From Muscardinus avellanarius (lineage: Eukaryota; Chordata; Mammalia; Rodentia; Gliridae), in NCBI GenBank assembly GCA_963383645.1, contig OY726564.1, positions 108,207,040 through 108,271,039 of the forward strand: a stretch of DNA of 64,000 bases, given 5' to 3'. The translations under genes and the position numbers were made by a program. Positions 53,421-63,566 of this stretch are shown piece after piece. Under the pieces are notes generated by a model, which made no database searches, was not told where the DNA came from, and saw nothing but the letters and a program-made list of their open reading frames with translations. Numbering within the stretch: position 1 is the stretch's first letter; each line of letters begins with the position of its first letter.

Positions 53421-54520
53421 TTGCCTCCACAGCCCGTGTACTCCAAAACAGAACACGCTATGGCGCAAAAACTCCAGGCAAGACCTGGTAAACAGGGGTG
53501 GCTCTACTTACCAGATTCTAGAATTTTTATTCCCCAGGTCTTGGGGTGCAAGATTGTGGACCAGACATACCAGAGCACTCGCTTTGGAGGAACCAAACTG
53601 GCCGAATTGCTTCGATAAGATGTCCAAAGACTTGGCCAGTAGGTGCCGGTCATGCGCTAAGGTAAACGCAGGACCCCCACACCAGGAACCATTAAGAACC
53701 TGGTTCAGAGGTGAGAGCCCCGGAAAACATGGGGAGGTTAATTTTACTGAACTGACTCCAGCTCCTGGAGGATACAGGTATCTCTTGGTTATGGTAGATC
53801 CTATTCCAGATGGCCCGAGGCTTACCCAACCAAAACCAAAAGAACTCAGGTAGTGGTTAAAAAACTCCTCGCCGAGATTCTCCCTCGGTTTGGCCTGCCA
53901 CTATATACGGGATCTGACAGTGGTCCAGCGTTTATCGCCAGTGTCACTCAATTATTGGCTAAGACACTCAGGATAAACTGGAAATTACATTGTGTCTATA
54001 GACCTCAGAGCTCAGGACAGGTAGAAAGAATGCATCGGACCTTGAAAGAAACCTTAATTAAACTAAAGCTAGAGACTGGCCATAACTGGGTGAGTCTCCT
54101 TCCTTCTGCTCTCTTTCGGACATGGTGTACCCCTATATAAAGGGACTTATGAAATAATATTTGGCCGCCCCCCACCTATTCTTCCCCGGCTGAGGGAAGA
54201 ACAGTGAGCAGATGTGTCAAATCACAATCTTTTAAGATCTTTTACAGGCGCTCCAAGCGACCCGGGAAGAAACACAACTTATGCGGGCGGCCTACCAGAA
54301 ATGGAGCCTCGAACAAACAGATACTCCGGTGGCCCAGCCAGGTGATCTGGTGTGGGTAAAGAAGAGGGACCCTGCCTCTCTTGAACCCTGATGGACCATA
54401 TCCTGTTATCCTGAGCACCCCCTCTGCAGTAAAGGTTGGAGAAAAACGACATTGGATACACCATACACAGATCAAAAAGGCCCAGGAGGAAGATGAAAGG
54501 TAAGAGGTCAGCCTCTCCAA
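53421..54520 (+). pseudogene. pol: pol integrase relic
   Basis: Integrase region joined almost directly to capsid, so nucleocapsid, protease, RT and RNase H are lost. Segments lie in different frames (53421-53618, 53554-53853, 53853-54140). The catalytic triad can be traced: Asp at 53797-53799, Asp in [10 protein letters not shown] at 53916-53918, and Glu in GQVERMHRT at 54024-54026, with exactly 35 residues between the last two (the D,D35E arrangement). A zinc-binding N-terminal domain is suggested by RCRSCAKVNAG. C-terminal DNA-binding remnants ([14 protein letters not shown]) end in a stop near 54390. Non-functional. Confidence 0.88.
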
Positions 54521-54862
54521 CAACCCGTCAAAGGTCAGGTTGGTGTGACACTCCTCTTTGCCATCTGGTTCCTGACCCTTAGCCGCAGACGAATATCACC
54601 CTTGCCCACGCTACCCACGCCGCGCCTCTCATCGCTGGTACGTAACCCGAACTCTGGATAGAGCTCTAGTTGGAAGTGTCACCACCACGCGACCACCCAA
54701 GATACAGACCGTAGGCAGGAATATATCCACTGAAATGTTCCTGAACATCTCTGTACGGGGGACAAGTGTTCTGAGATGTTTAGTCGCTATTGAAACCTAG
54801 CTATGGGAGAGCCTTAGGGCCTCTGAATCAATGATTTGATTCCCGGAAAGACCAGTAGGGAA
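54521..54862 (+). pseudogene. Residual env/3' region of the provirus
   Basis: Many stops. A possible start of env overlaps here, but no surface or transmembrane domain can be traced, so env is almost wholly deleted. The purine-rich ggaaagaccagtagggaa just before the LTR probably derives from the polypurine tract. Confidence 0.55.
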
Positions 54863-55284
54863 TGTCAAGGCCTGCCTTGACATAAACAGGAAAAGGACAA
54901 GGCCTGAGAACACAGGAGGGGAGCAAGAGGAAGTTAGTTTAGAAAATGTTGCAGTTAGATAAAAGGCCATCTGGGGTTTTGGACATACTCATGCAAACCA
55001 CATCCTGGAAAATATGTCAAAACAAGCTCATAACGATCTATGCCTTCCTGCACAACTGCAAGCTTTACGTTCTTGCTTTGTTTAAGTAAAGGTCAACCAG
55101 TCAGTTTTGTACAACAACAACTTCATTGCAAAGGTATAAAAGATGCTTGCTAACTATGATCGGGGCCCTTGCTATCTCTGCTGTGACAGATGAGGCTTGG
55201 ATCCGGATTCGAATCTGTATTAAAGGCTTGATTTATACTTTAATTTCAGGCAGTGGTCTTCTTGTTCAGGCACGCTCCGTAACA
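54863..55284 (+). repeat. 3' LTR
   Basis: 422 bp, uninterrupted, starting tgtcaaggcctgccttgaca and ending ccgtaaca. TATA at 55135-55141, attaaa at 55219-55224. It preserves the empty site for the SINE found in the 5' LTR. Confidence 0.93.
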
Positions 55285-55288
55285 TTGG

Positions 55289-55477
55289 TACCTAGCCGCA
55301 TGCCTGGAATCCCAGTACTTGGGAGGCTGAGACAGGAGGATGGTAGGTTTGAGGATAGCCTCAGTAATTAGTAAGACTCTCAGCAACCTAGCAAGACCCT
55401 GTTTCAAAATAAAAATAAAACAAGGCTGTGGATGTAGCCTGAGGTGGAATGCCTCTGGGTTCATCCCCAGGAACAGC
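55289..55477 (+). mobile_element. B1-dID type SINE next to the 3' LTR
   Basis: Starts four bases after the LTR (tacctagccgcatgcctgga). It belongs to the older group (agtacttgggaggctgagac). The provirus appears to have integrated at its 5' edge. Confidence 0.85.
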
Positions 55478-55904
55478 AAGAGGTAGGCTGGCACACGGGC
55501 TGTTTCCCCGAATTCTCACAAGGATCCTATGTCGTGGGTACTACACATGGACCCTCGTGACCTTGCCCTGTGGCTCAGAGGTGGTAAGAGACTCACAGGG
55601 TCACACAGGAAGCGCTAGGGCACTGGAGGGAAATGGAGTGGTATGATTTGCAAGGTAAAGAGTTTGATTCCCCCTCTGGGCTTCTAGAACGTTTTTGTCA
55701 TACGTTGCTAAAGACAGATGTCAACCTAAGGCAGAGAGTCGGCTGGACATGGCATTTAGAGGTCCATTGGGGCTGGGCTTCCAGTGAGACGGTAAAACAG
55801 CAGCTGCCCGCTTTAACTCCTGGCCCTTGTGCACCGCTGAACTGGATCCACGTCTTTGCCGCGTGCTGGGCTAGTCACTGCAAGCGTTTGCGTTGGAAAG
55901 GCGT
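55478..55904. other. No gene seen; unique DNA
   Basis: Nothing recognised. The right part may be the diverged beginning of the following LTR. Confidence 0.45.
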
Positions 55905-56083
55905 GTTCAGCCCCCTCTTCCTCCCTCCGCTGTCCTCTCTTCCCTCACGAGGACCTCACCAGATGTCAGCGCCACAGTCTTAGACCCCCAGTCTCCAGAC
56001 CATGTTCCAGATAAATGTCTGTTCCTTATAAACCCAGCCTCGGGTCGCCTGTTACAGCATCAGAACACAAACTAAGACAACCG
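55905..56083 (+). mobile_element. MLT1/MaLR LTR, 3' part
   Basis: gaggacctcaccagatgtca, ccagataaatgtctgttcct and gttacagcatcagaacacaa follow the 3' half of an MLT1 LTR including its aataaa-like signal, ending aactaagacaacc. Confidence 0.75.
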
Positions 56084-56472
56084 GGCCTCCGCGTGTTTCC
56101 AGGCCCGGTGTCGGGGCAGGATTGGATGAAAAAAAAATGGGGCATGGGAGTCAGTTTCACCAGTGACTTCTGGAAGAAGAAACAGAGCAGAACTTGGGGG
56201 GAGCTGGTTCCCCATGGGGGAGACCGATAAAAGACAGGAGAGCGCCAACAGACGAAGTCTCTCCCTCCTCCCAGGTGGGACATCTCCCCCGGCTCACCGG
56301 AACCATCCTGCCTGGCCAGCTACAGTGCTTCTTTCTTCCTGGGGCTCTGCGGCCCGTCCCCACCCCACCCGCTCCCCCTCTTACCACTTTGGCATCCTGC
56401 CTCCCAGGGAAGCCCGGACACACACACCTTGCCTTGGGTCCCTTTCTTAGGAGATAATTCCCTTTTATTTTT
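56084..56472. other. No gene seen; unique DNA
   Basis: Nothing recognised; the frames at 56163-56457 overlap on both strands. Confidence 0.45.
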
Positions 56473-56506
56473 TATTTTTATTTTATTTATTTATTTTTAT
56501 TTATTA

Positions 56507-56548
<42 letters not shown>

Positions 56549-56733
56549 GGTGGTACTGGGGTTCCCGGAAGCTCTTCTATCTCTGGGCTACTCTCCCAGA
56601 CCTATTTTTATTATTTTTTAATTTTTTGAAAACAGGGTCTCAAGCCAGCGTGGCTGGCTTCAAACCTGTGTGATCCTCCTGTCTCTGCCTCCCAAGCAGG
56701 GGGATTACAAGCGTGCGCCACCACGCCCGGCTA
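56473..56733 (-). mobile_element. SINE subfamily B with long (TTA)n tail
   Basis: T-rich and (ATT)n tail at 56473-56549 (about 15 ATT units at its end), then a complete B copy ending accacgcccggct. Flanks share ccttttatttttt. Confidence 0.93.
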
Positions 56734-56749
56734 CCTTTTATTTTTTTCT

Positions 56750-56953
56750 AATGGTACTGGGGATTAAACCCAGTGGCATTCTACCTTCCCAGCTACACCC
56801 CAGCCCTATTTTTTATTTTGAAGCAGCGTCTCACTAAGTTACCAAGTTGCTGCAGGTCTAGCTGTGCTGCTGAGGCTGGGCTCAGCCTGCCATCCTCTTC
56901 TCTCAGCCTCCCAAGTACTGGGGACACAGGTGTGCACTGCCACGTCCAGCTCC
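56750..56953 (-). mobile_element. B1-dID type SINE, old
   Basis: Right arm ggtactggggattaaaccca. The left arm is diverged and ends gccacgtccagct. Confidence 0.85.
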
Positions 56954-57544
56954 ATTCTGACATCTTAAAATTCAGTGCGGCTTGCTGCACCATTTTGACT
57001 TTTAAAAGGTCAAAACTGAGTGGACACCATCACAGCGTTCCCCGGGGATGCTAACTCAAGTTTGCACAGAGAAGGCGGCCCCATCCTCCCAGAGTCCAGC
57101 CCTCGCTTCCCCAGATCTTTGGGCCGAGGGCTTGGCCATACCGGCCTCGGCCCCTGGGGTCAGCTCCCGGCCAGGGGACGACCCTGGCTCCCCCCACACG
57201 TCCCCAGGCACCTGCCTTCCCTGCCCCTCCCCGACTCCTGGGTTCAGGGAGCCTGGGGGAGCTGCCCTCCAACCTGGTCCCCAGACCCCAGCCCCACCCC
57301 AGGTCCCTGGGGGCAGCAGAGGAGATGCCGCTCTGAGCGCACCCCCCCCCCTCCTCTTCCTAATTCCAGTCCCCAGAGCAGTTGCAGCAACATCAAAATG
57401 CAAGTCAATTGCGGGCATCCCGAGGACCTGCACTGACTTCGCGTCCCACTGTCGGGAGAATCCGAGCGAGCAGGGCCAGGCCTGACAGCCCACCTTCAGC
57501 TTGACCTGGCCGTGCACCTCTCCACCCTCACACCTACTTTCCTT
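56954..57544. other. No gene seen; GC-rich unique DNA
   Basis: Open frames on both strands (57020-57485 plus, 57056-57517 minus) reflect GC-rich, stop-poor sequence; no domain recognised. Confidence 0.45.
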
Positions 57545-57890
57545 CAGTTCAGCTCTATGGTACCTTCCTGCTCGCAGTCAATCACTCCACCCTCCTCCTG
57601 CCCCAGGGCCTTTGAACTTGCTCTCCCTCCTGGGCATCCTATGATTGGCCCCTTCCTGCTCTGTCTCCCTATTTAAATAGCCCTCATCCCTCTATCACAG
57701 GTCCTTTTATCCTGCCTTGTCTTCTTGGCACAGAATGCCAGCTGTTGCAGTTACTATCTACCTGTGTGGACGGGCTCCTCTGACCAGAACGTAGGCTCTG
57801 AAAGGCCGGGCCCTGCTCTCCCTGTTCCTGGGTGTGTGCCGCGCTCAGCTCTCCGGGCACGTAATTAGCGCCCTGCAAACAGCTTACTGT
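57545..57890 (+). mobile_element. L2 (LINE-2) 3' end relic
   Basis: ccccagggcctttgaacttg, ctccctcctgggcatcctat, ccagaacgtaggctctgaaa and gggccctgctctccctgttc occur in the order of the L2 3' end. Confidence 0.65.
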
Positions 57891-58283
57891 GAACAAGTGA
57901 ACCAGAGCCCGGGAGGTGGCCTGTGGCCCCCCGGGGAAGCGGTGCGCTGGGTGCTGCCCCTGGCGCCCTGTCCAGCCCCCGTTCCCTCAGATTTCTTTCT
58001 CATGCAAACCTGCTTTCTTTACCTTTTTTATTTTCATGATGCCTTTCACATGGATCAGATTAAACCGACACTTTCTTTGGAGTTTAAGAAGCCACTGGAT
58101 CCTAGCCTGCCTTCCGGCATGCTGGGACCAGACGGTCTCCTGGGCAAGGCTGCGGCTCAGGGGCTCCGCGAGGCTGGGTGCCCTGGGCCCGCCCTGGGCA
58201 GCCGGAGGCCCTTCTCTCTTTGCTATTCTTGAGCTTTGTACAGTTACCAGTTTGATCAATTTACCATAAAAAACCTTGTCAGG
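57891..58283. other. No gene seen; unique DNA
   Basis: Overlapping frames (57834-58232, 57916-58269) show no family signature. Confidence 0.45.
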
Positions 58284-58490
58284 CCAGCCGGGCGTGGTGG
58301 CGCGCGCTTGTGCTCCCTGCGTGTGGGAGGCTGGGACAGAGGTTCGCGGACAGTCTCAGTTACTTAGTGAGGCCCTCTGCAACTTAGTGAGACCTTGTTT
58401 CAAAATAAAGAAGAAAACAAAAAATTGGGGTGGGGGTGTGGCTTGGAGGTCGAATGCCCCTGGGTTCTACCCCCAGTACCACAAAAAAAT
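58284..58490 (+). mobile_element. SINE subfamily A
   Basis: The flanking sequence aaaaaacyttgtcaggcc is repeated on each side with small differences, giving a target duplication. Body ends cccccagtaccac. Confidence 0.92.
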
Positions 58491-58494
58491 CTTG

Positions 58495-58660
58495 TCAGGC
58501 CCTGCATGGTAGTGCACGCCTAAAATCCCAGGACTTGGGAGGTTGAGACGGGAGGATCACAGTTTTGAGGACAGTGTCAGCAGTGAGACTCTCAGATACC
58601 TGGCAAGATCCCATCTCAAAACCAAAGAGAACAGAAGAAAAACACAGAAAGGGCTGGGGG
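58495..58660 (+). mobile_element. B1-dID type SINE, right arm interrupted
   Basis: Left arm gccctgcatggtagtgcacg. The right arm breaks off after gggctgggggtc, where another left arm begins. Confidence 0.82.
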
Positions 58661-58889
58661 TCGCTGGGCAGGTGGCGCATGCCTGAAATCAGTACTTGGG
58701 AGGAGACTTGTGGCCTCAGGAGCTTAGCAAGGTCCTCCACAACTTAGACCCTGGTTCAAAATAAAAAATAAAATATGGCTAGGGATGTACCTTAGAGGTA
58801 GAATGCCCCTGGGTTCCCTCCCTAGTACACTGAAAAGGGGGTGAGGGGTGTTGCTTGGAGGTGGACTGTCCCTGGGTTTGACCCCCAGT

Positions 58890-58890
<1 letters not shown>
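58661..58890 (+). mobile_element. SINE plus an extra ID-type arm
   Basis: Left arm gggcaggtggcgcatgcctg, right arm gggatgtaccttagaggtag ending at 58829, then a second right arm ggggtgttgcttggaggtgg (58843-58890). Confidence 0.8.

Positions 58891-58940
<50 letters not shown>
58891..58940. repeat. (AC)n microsatellite
   Basis: About 25 AC units at the end of the ID-type arm. Confidence 0.95.
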
Positions 58941-58943
<3 letters not shown>

Positions 58944-58956
58944 ATTTCTATGATTC

Positions 58957-59170
58957 CGCCGGGCGTGGTGGCGCACGCTTGTAATCCCCGCGCTTGGGAG
59001 GCGGAGACAGGAGGATAGCGCAGGTTCGAAGCCAGCCTCGTTGGCTTAAGAGACCCTGTTTCCAAATTTAAAAAATGTAAAAAATAGGTCTGGGAGTGTA
59101 GCTCGTAGGTAGAAGGGTTTCCAGGAACCCCAGTACCACCAAAAAAAAGTAAAAATAAAATAAAAATAAA
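58957..59170 (+). mobile_element. SINE subfamily B
   Basis: Full copy with tail (AAAAT)n. The sequence atatttctatgatt / atatttctaggattc flanks it as a near-perfect target duplication. Confidence 0.94.
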
Positions 59171-59611
59171 ATATTTCTAGGATTCCTTTGTTAAGACGAC
59201 TCTCAGCTACGTAAAAAAGATTGCTGCCAGGAAACTAAGCCGGCACGTAGATGCATAACCAGCTTTCTTCCCTTTGCATTTAGGCCTGACTGCAATATTG
59301 TGAACCTCGCAGACCTGCCCTTCCGCGACGCCGGGTTCTTAATTACACCAGCGACGGTCCTCTGATGAGTTTTTCCATGTGAGTTAGAAATGTCGACTTG
59401 TTAATGATCATGGACCCTCGACTCCCGGGGGAGACCGGTGTCCAGGGAGAGCCGTCCTCCTCCAGGCGTCATGCATGACAACAGTTAACTGTCAGAAAGA
59501 TAGTTCACGTTGTTTTATTTCCATGAAACTCACTCAGTTGAGATCAACTGCAGGAGAAAGTTAGCCTGAACTTGTTAAAACTAGAGCATTTACAACATCA
59601 CAAAATATTAG
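59171..59611. other. No gene seen; unique DNA
   Basis: Nothing recognised; a moderate number of CpGs at 59310-59460. Confidence 0.45.
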
Positions 59612-59840
59612 GCAGTCGAATATGGTGGTGCACACCATAATCCCAGTACTTGAGAGGCTGAGACAGGAGGGTCACGGGTTCGAGGACAGCCTCAGCAAGT
59701 AGTGAGCCTCTCAGCAGCCTAGCGAGATCTTGTTTCAGAGCAAAAAAAGTAAAAAGGGTATAGCTTAGAGGCAGAATGCCCCTGGACTCAAATTCCCAGT
59801 GCCACATTAAAGCAAACAGACAAACAAACAAACAAAACGC
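59612..59840 (+). mobile_element. B1-dID type SINE
   Basis: Left arm gcagtcgaatatggtggtgc, right arm tatagcttagaggcagaatg, tail (ACAA)n. Confidence 0.86.
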
Positions 59841-60127
59841 ACCCTAGGAGTGAACCTCTTGTGTGTTTCCCTAGCATTTGGTTGGTGATTTGGGCACTTA
59901 GAGGCCCCGGCCCCTCATCTGCGAAATGTTTACACTGCCAGCACTAACGCTGCGTCGGCCCGTGTGCAGACGCGGTGCTCAGAACGAGGGACCAGTACGG
60001 AGTCAACGCCGAATCACTCGGTAATTACTGCCGATGATGTTGAAACGCGCCCGCTGCCTCAACGACTCAAGGTGCTCCCCGGTATTCCCAGGAAGAAGTC
60101 CTGCTGAGCCTCCTCGAGGGGACTGCC
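59841..60127. other. No gene seen; unique DNA
   Basis: Nothing recognised; fairly CpG-rich. Confidence 0.45.
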
Positions 60128-60252
60128 GGGCCGGCGCGGTGGCGCGGACCTGCGGGCGCAAGGCTTGGCAGACTGAGACGAGGGGGGCAGGTCCGAAGCC
60201 AGCCTCAGCAACTCCGGGAGACCCTGTTCCAAAATGAAGAATAAAAAATAGA
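60128..60252 (+). mobile_element. Outer SINE left arm
   Basis: gggccggcgcggtggcgcgg to the linker gaagaataaaaaatag, where a second SINE was inserted. Confidence 0.85.
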
Positions 60253-60462
60253 AGCCGGGCGTGGTGGCGCACACTTGCAACCAGAACTCGGGAGGCTGAG
60301 GCAGGAGGCTTGTGGTTGGCTGACAGCCTAGCTACTTAGTGAGGCCCTCACAACTCAGTGAGACCCTGTTTCAAAATAAAGAATACAAAATATGGCTGAG
60401 GGTGTAGCTCAGAGGTAGAATGCCTCTGGGTCCCATCCCCAGTACCGAAAAAAAAAAAAAAT
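60253..60462 (+). mobile_element. SINE subfamily A, nested
   Basis: Complete copy (agccgggcgtggtggcgcac to ccatccccagtacc) with A-run tail. Confidence 0.92.
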
Positions 60463-60714
60463 AGGATGGGGGGGGGTGTGGTTTCAAAATAAAAAAAAAA
60501 AAGGACTAGGTGTGTATCTCAGAGGTAGAATGCCCCTGGGTACAATCCCCAGTTCCGCAAAATAAATAAATAAATAAATAATAAATAAATAAATAAGGGC
60601 TGGAGGGGGTATAGCTTGGAGTTAGAATGATCTTAATTTCGATCCCCAACACCACAAAAAAAGGGAAGGATTGGAGGTGTAGCTCAGAGGTAGAACCTCA
60701 CTGGGTTTAATCGT

Positions 60715-60748
<34 letters not shown>
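60463..60748 (+). repeat. Tandem series of ID-type right arms
   Basis: Three tRNA-like arms without their own left arms follow one another: 60503-60556 (gtgtatctcagaggtagaat), 60597-60655 (gtatagcttggagttagaat) and 60667-60719 (ggtgtagctcagaggtagaa), separated by A-rich or (AAAT)n tails. They end in (AC)n at 60719-60748. With the arm of the preceding SINE there are four in a row. Confidence 0.85.
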
Positions 60749-60752
<4 letters not shown>

Positions 60753-61024
60753 AGGGAAGAGAGAGAGAGCAGTGAATCATATATAATTCACAGCACCATT
60801 TGCACGCCAGAAGTTATTCTGCAAAAGTAGAAGTCCCTCCAGGAGCGATTCCTTAATGAACCTCACACCCCGCCCTCGGCTGTCCTCTGCATTTCGTTGG
60901 TGAATCTTTTTTCTCAGCAGCGTTGAAGGGAGCTGCAGTCTAGCCTGACGACGAACACGCGCCCACGGTTTAGATGCACAGCCGCTCAAAGAGCGGAGTT
61001 CCGCTGTGTTCAAGGCAGCGGCCG
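60749..61024. other. No gene seen; unique DNA
   Basis: Nothing recognised. Confidence 0.45.
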
Positions 61025-61245
61025 GAGCCGGGCGTGGCGGCACACGCTTGTAATCCCAGCATCTGGGAGGCTGAGACCGGAGGATCGCGGTTTGAGGACA
61101 GCCTCAGCTACTACTTAGTGAGGCCCTTTGCAACTCACTGAGACCCTGTTTCAAAATAAAGGATAAAAAAAAATAGGGCAGGAGGTGTAGCTCAGAGGTC
61201 GAATGCCCCTGGGCTCCACCCCAGCCTGGTACAGCAAAAATAAAG
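61025..61245 (+). mobile_element. SINE subfamily A
   Basis: Complete, from gccgggcgtggcggcacacg to ccagcctggtacagc. Confidence 0.92.
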
Positions 61246-61759
61246 AGCAGAAGGGTGTGTGCGGGGTGGGGTCCTGAGAGGCCGCTGGGCTTGGGGCTTG
61301 TTCCGCATGTCAGCTGCCTCCCTCTCCCGAGGCCCCTGCGCCCTTCAGTTCCTCCATCTTGGCGCGGGCTCCGCATCCATTCGGGACTCAGCCCCCACTC
61401 CGCTTCCTAGCTTATTTCTTTAGCAGAGGCCTGCAGCTTTCTTTTTGAGCTCAGCGAGGCGGTTCATCACTCGGTGCCTCGGTTCTTGGCTCCACAGGAA
61501 TGACAGCGAGATCAGAGCTAAACAGCTCGAGGGGCTGCGCTGGCCAAGACGCACGGCCAGAGCCCACGGCCGCGCCCTCCCGCCGCCCCAGCCAGGCCGG
61601 CAGCCCTGCCACACCGCCGCCCCGTCACACCGTGGGCTCAGCAGAGGAGCAGGGGCCCTGGAAAGCGGGGTTGGAGGCCCGTGGCCTCCGTAGGACTGCA
61701 TGCTGGAGCAGGGGTGGGGAAGTGAGATGCTTCCCCACGGAAGTAGCGGTGTGCACAAA
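61246..61759. other. No gene seen; GC-rich unique DNA
   Basis: Open frames on both strands at 61420-61934 with no recognised domain; CpG-rich at 61480-61640. Confidence 0.45.
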
Positions 61760-61890
61760 GCTACGGTTTGAATGTTGGGGTCCCCCCAAATTCACGAGGA
61801 AACTTCACCTCCAGTGTGCAGAGTGGGGCCTTCAGGAGCTCACTAGGCTGAGGTGGAGCCCCATGCACGGGCGTAGGGCCCTGGTGAGGA
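61760..61890 (+). mobile_element. MLT1/MaLR LTR, 5' part
   Basis: ggtttgaatgttggggtccc, aacttcacctccagtgtgca and ggccttcaggagctcactag fit the 5' half of an MLT1 LTR. Confidence 0.65.
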
Positions 61891-61924
61891 ATCAAGGGCG
61901 TGGGGGGCGCGTGTGCACGCGTGT

Positions 61925-62088
61925 GTGTCACTGAGAACTGCATTTAGGGGGCTTTACCACTAAGCTACACCTCTGGCCCCGTTTATTTTTGAGACAGGGT
62001 CTAGCTAAGTGGCCCAGGCTGGCCTCGAGCCTGCGATCCTCCTGCCCCGGCCTCTGGAGTCGCTGGGATAACAGCTGCGCCCTTCGTC
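61925..62088 (-). mobile_element. B1-dID type SINE, old
   Basis: Right arm ctgagaactgcatttagggg, left arm tcgagcctgcgatcctcctg. A GT/GC-rich tail at 61903-61927. Confidence 0.8.
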
Positions 62089-62545
62089 CCTCCACCCGGG
62101 GCGGACATGGCCCTCATCCCCCAGAGGCCGCAGCAACGAGCCACATCTTAGAAGCGGGGCTCAGCCTCGTCAGACGCCAAGCCTGCTCAGGGTACCCCCA
62201 GTCTGACGTCCAGTCTCCAGAACTGGGGGGGCACTGTCTAGAAATCCCCCGGTCTCGGGTACTCCGTTGAAAGGCAGCAGGCATCGTCCCAGGGCAGTAG
62301 GGTGTGCACACCCGCACACAGTGCCCAGGAGGCGAGCCCGGAAAGGCCTCTGGAGGCCTGGAGAATGTTCTAGAAGGGAAGAAGTCCTATCACATGTTCT
62401 CCTGATGGAGTTTTCTTTGGGTTTTATCTAGACAGTCACCCTGGGGAGGACTGGGGGACACTTCCTCTCCAAAGCTTCAGCATGCATTTTCTCAAAACAA
62501 AAACATGCTCTTACATATCCACAGCACAGTCGTCAAAATCGGAAC
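62089..62545. other. No gene seen; unique DNA
   Basis: Nothing recognised. Confidence 0.45.
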
Positions 62546-62966
62546 TAGCCAGGTATGGAAGTGCACGCCTGTAATCCCAGTGCCTGGGAGGCTGAGACAG
62601 GAGGATCACAGGTTCAAGGACAGCCGCAGCAGAGTAGATATTCTCAGCAACCTAGTGAGACCCTATCTCAAAAAAAAAAAAAAAAAAAAAAAACAAAAAC
62701 AGGCGTGGTGGCGCACACTTGTAATCCCAGCATTCGGGAGGCTGAGACAGGAAGACTGTGGTTCACGGACAGCCTCAGCTACTTAGTGAGGCCCTTTGCA
62801 ACTCAGTGAGACCCTGTTTCAAAATAAAGAATAAAAAATAGGGCTAGGGGTGTAGCTCAGGGGTAGATGTCCCAGGGTTCCATCCCCAGTACTGCAAAAA
62901 AAATAAATAAATAAAAAATAAAAAAAGGGCTGAGAGATTCACTCAGAGATAGAATGCTGCTGGGCA
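62546..62966 (+). mobile_element. Outer SINE split by a younger SINE
   Basis: Left arm 62546-62672 and an A-run, then the right arm resumes at about 62927 (gggctgagagattcactcag). Confidence 0.85.
62698..62912 (+). mobile_element. SINE subfamily A, nested
   Basis: Complete except for the first few bases (aggcgtggtggcgcacactt). Tail (AAAT)n. Confidence 0.92.
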
Positions 62967-63461
62967 ATTATCGTTTAATTAAAAAATACATGTTTTCATT
63001 TTCAAATTCACTCCACCACATCCCAGGGCCCCAGAAGCTTCGGAGGTTTCCGAGGCCAGATGTACGGTCTGGAAGACGACACTTGAGGTCTGTCTGTGCG
63101 TGCCAAGCACAGCCCGCCTGACCTTCCAGACATGGCCCAGAATCGGCCCCTCCACCGTCGGCTGGTGCCACGAGGGGCGGCGAACCAGAGGGCAAGCTTG
63201 GGTTTTTGGCCTCTGTCCCTAAAGTACCAACCTGGGATCCCTGGTGGTGACCTAGAAAATAAATCTCAAGCCCCCATTGCTGCCTTTCTTCCCGAGGGCT
63301 GGGCCACGGACTCCCCTTTGTAATGTTTGTAACTGTAGAGTTTATTCTTTGGTGTGGACCACGAATGATAGTTGACTTAAACTGCTTCAGAATGAAAGAA
63401 GAGACAGGAGGCACACAGAGGTCTTGGGTTTTCAAGGAAACAGCACGGACCCGTAACGTTG
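62967..63461. other. No gene seen; unique DNA
   Basis: A 155-codon reverse frame (62968-63435) has no recognised domain. Confidence 0.45.
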
Positions 63462-63566
63462 ATAGTTAGGAGGTTGAGACAGGAGCATCACAGGTTCGAG
63501 GCCAGCCTCAGCCACTTAAGCGAGCCCCTCAGCATCTTAGAGAGACCCCCTAGCAGGAGCATGGAC
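63462..63566 (+). mobile_element. SINE left arm only
   Basis: ttaggaggttgagacaggag to gagagaccccctagcagg; the right arm is missing. Confidence 0.75.

Larger units (their letters stand above)
49274..55284 (+). mobile_element. Gammaretrovirus-like provirus carrying a USP21 cDNA
   Basis: Endogenous class I retrovirus (ERV1) with paired LTRs beginning TGTCAAGG and ending GTAACA. The flanking 4-bp sequences are ctgg (49270-49273) and ttgg (55285-55288), a target duplication with one change. Inside, in order: tRNA-Gln-type primer site; leader; gag start with matrix region, split by a SINE; USP21 cDNA; the later part of capsid; integrase; and a short remnant before the 3' LTR. Most of p12 and early capsid, nucleocapsid, protease, reverse transcriptase, RNase H and nearly all of env are missing. 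The remaining frames carry shifts and stops, so it cannot encode viral proteins. Confidence 0.9.

Noticed and set aside
53421..54520. Active integrase
   Set aside because: Although the D,D35E residues can be traced, the region is in three frames with stops and lacks RT and protease upstream.
57020..57517. Overlapping open frames of 138-153 codons on both strands
   Set aside because: GC-rich, stop-poor DNA with no domain or conserved motif on either strand.
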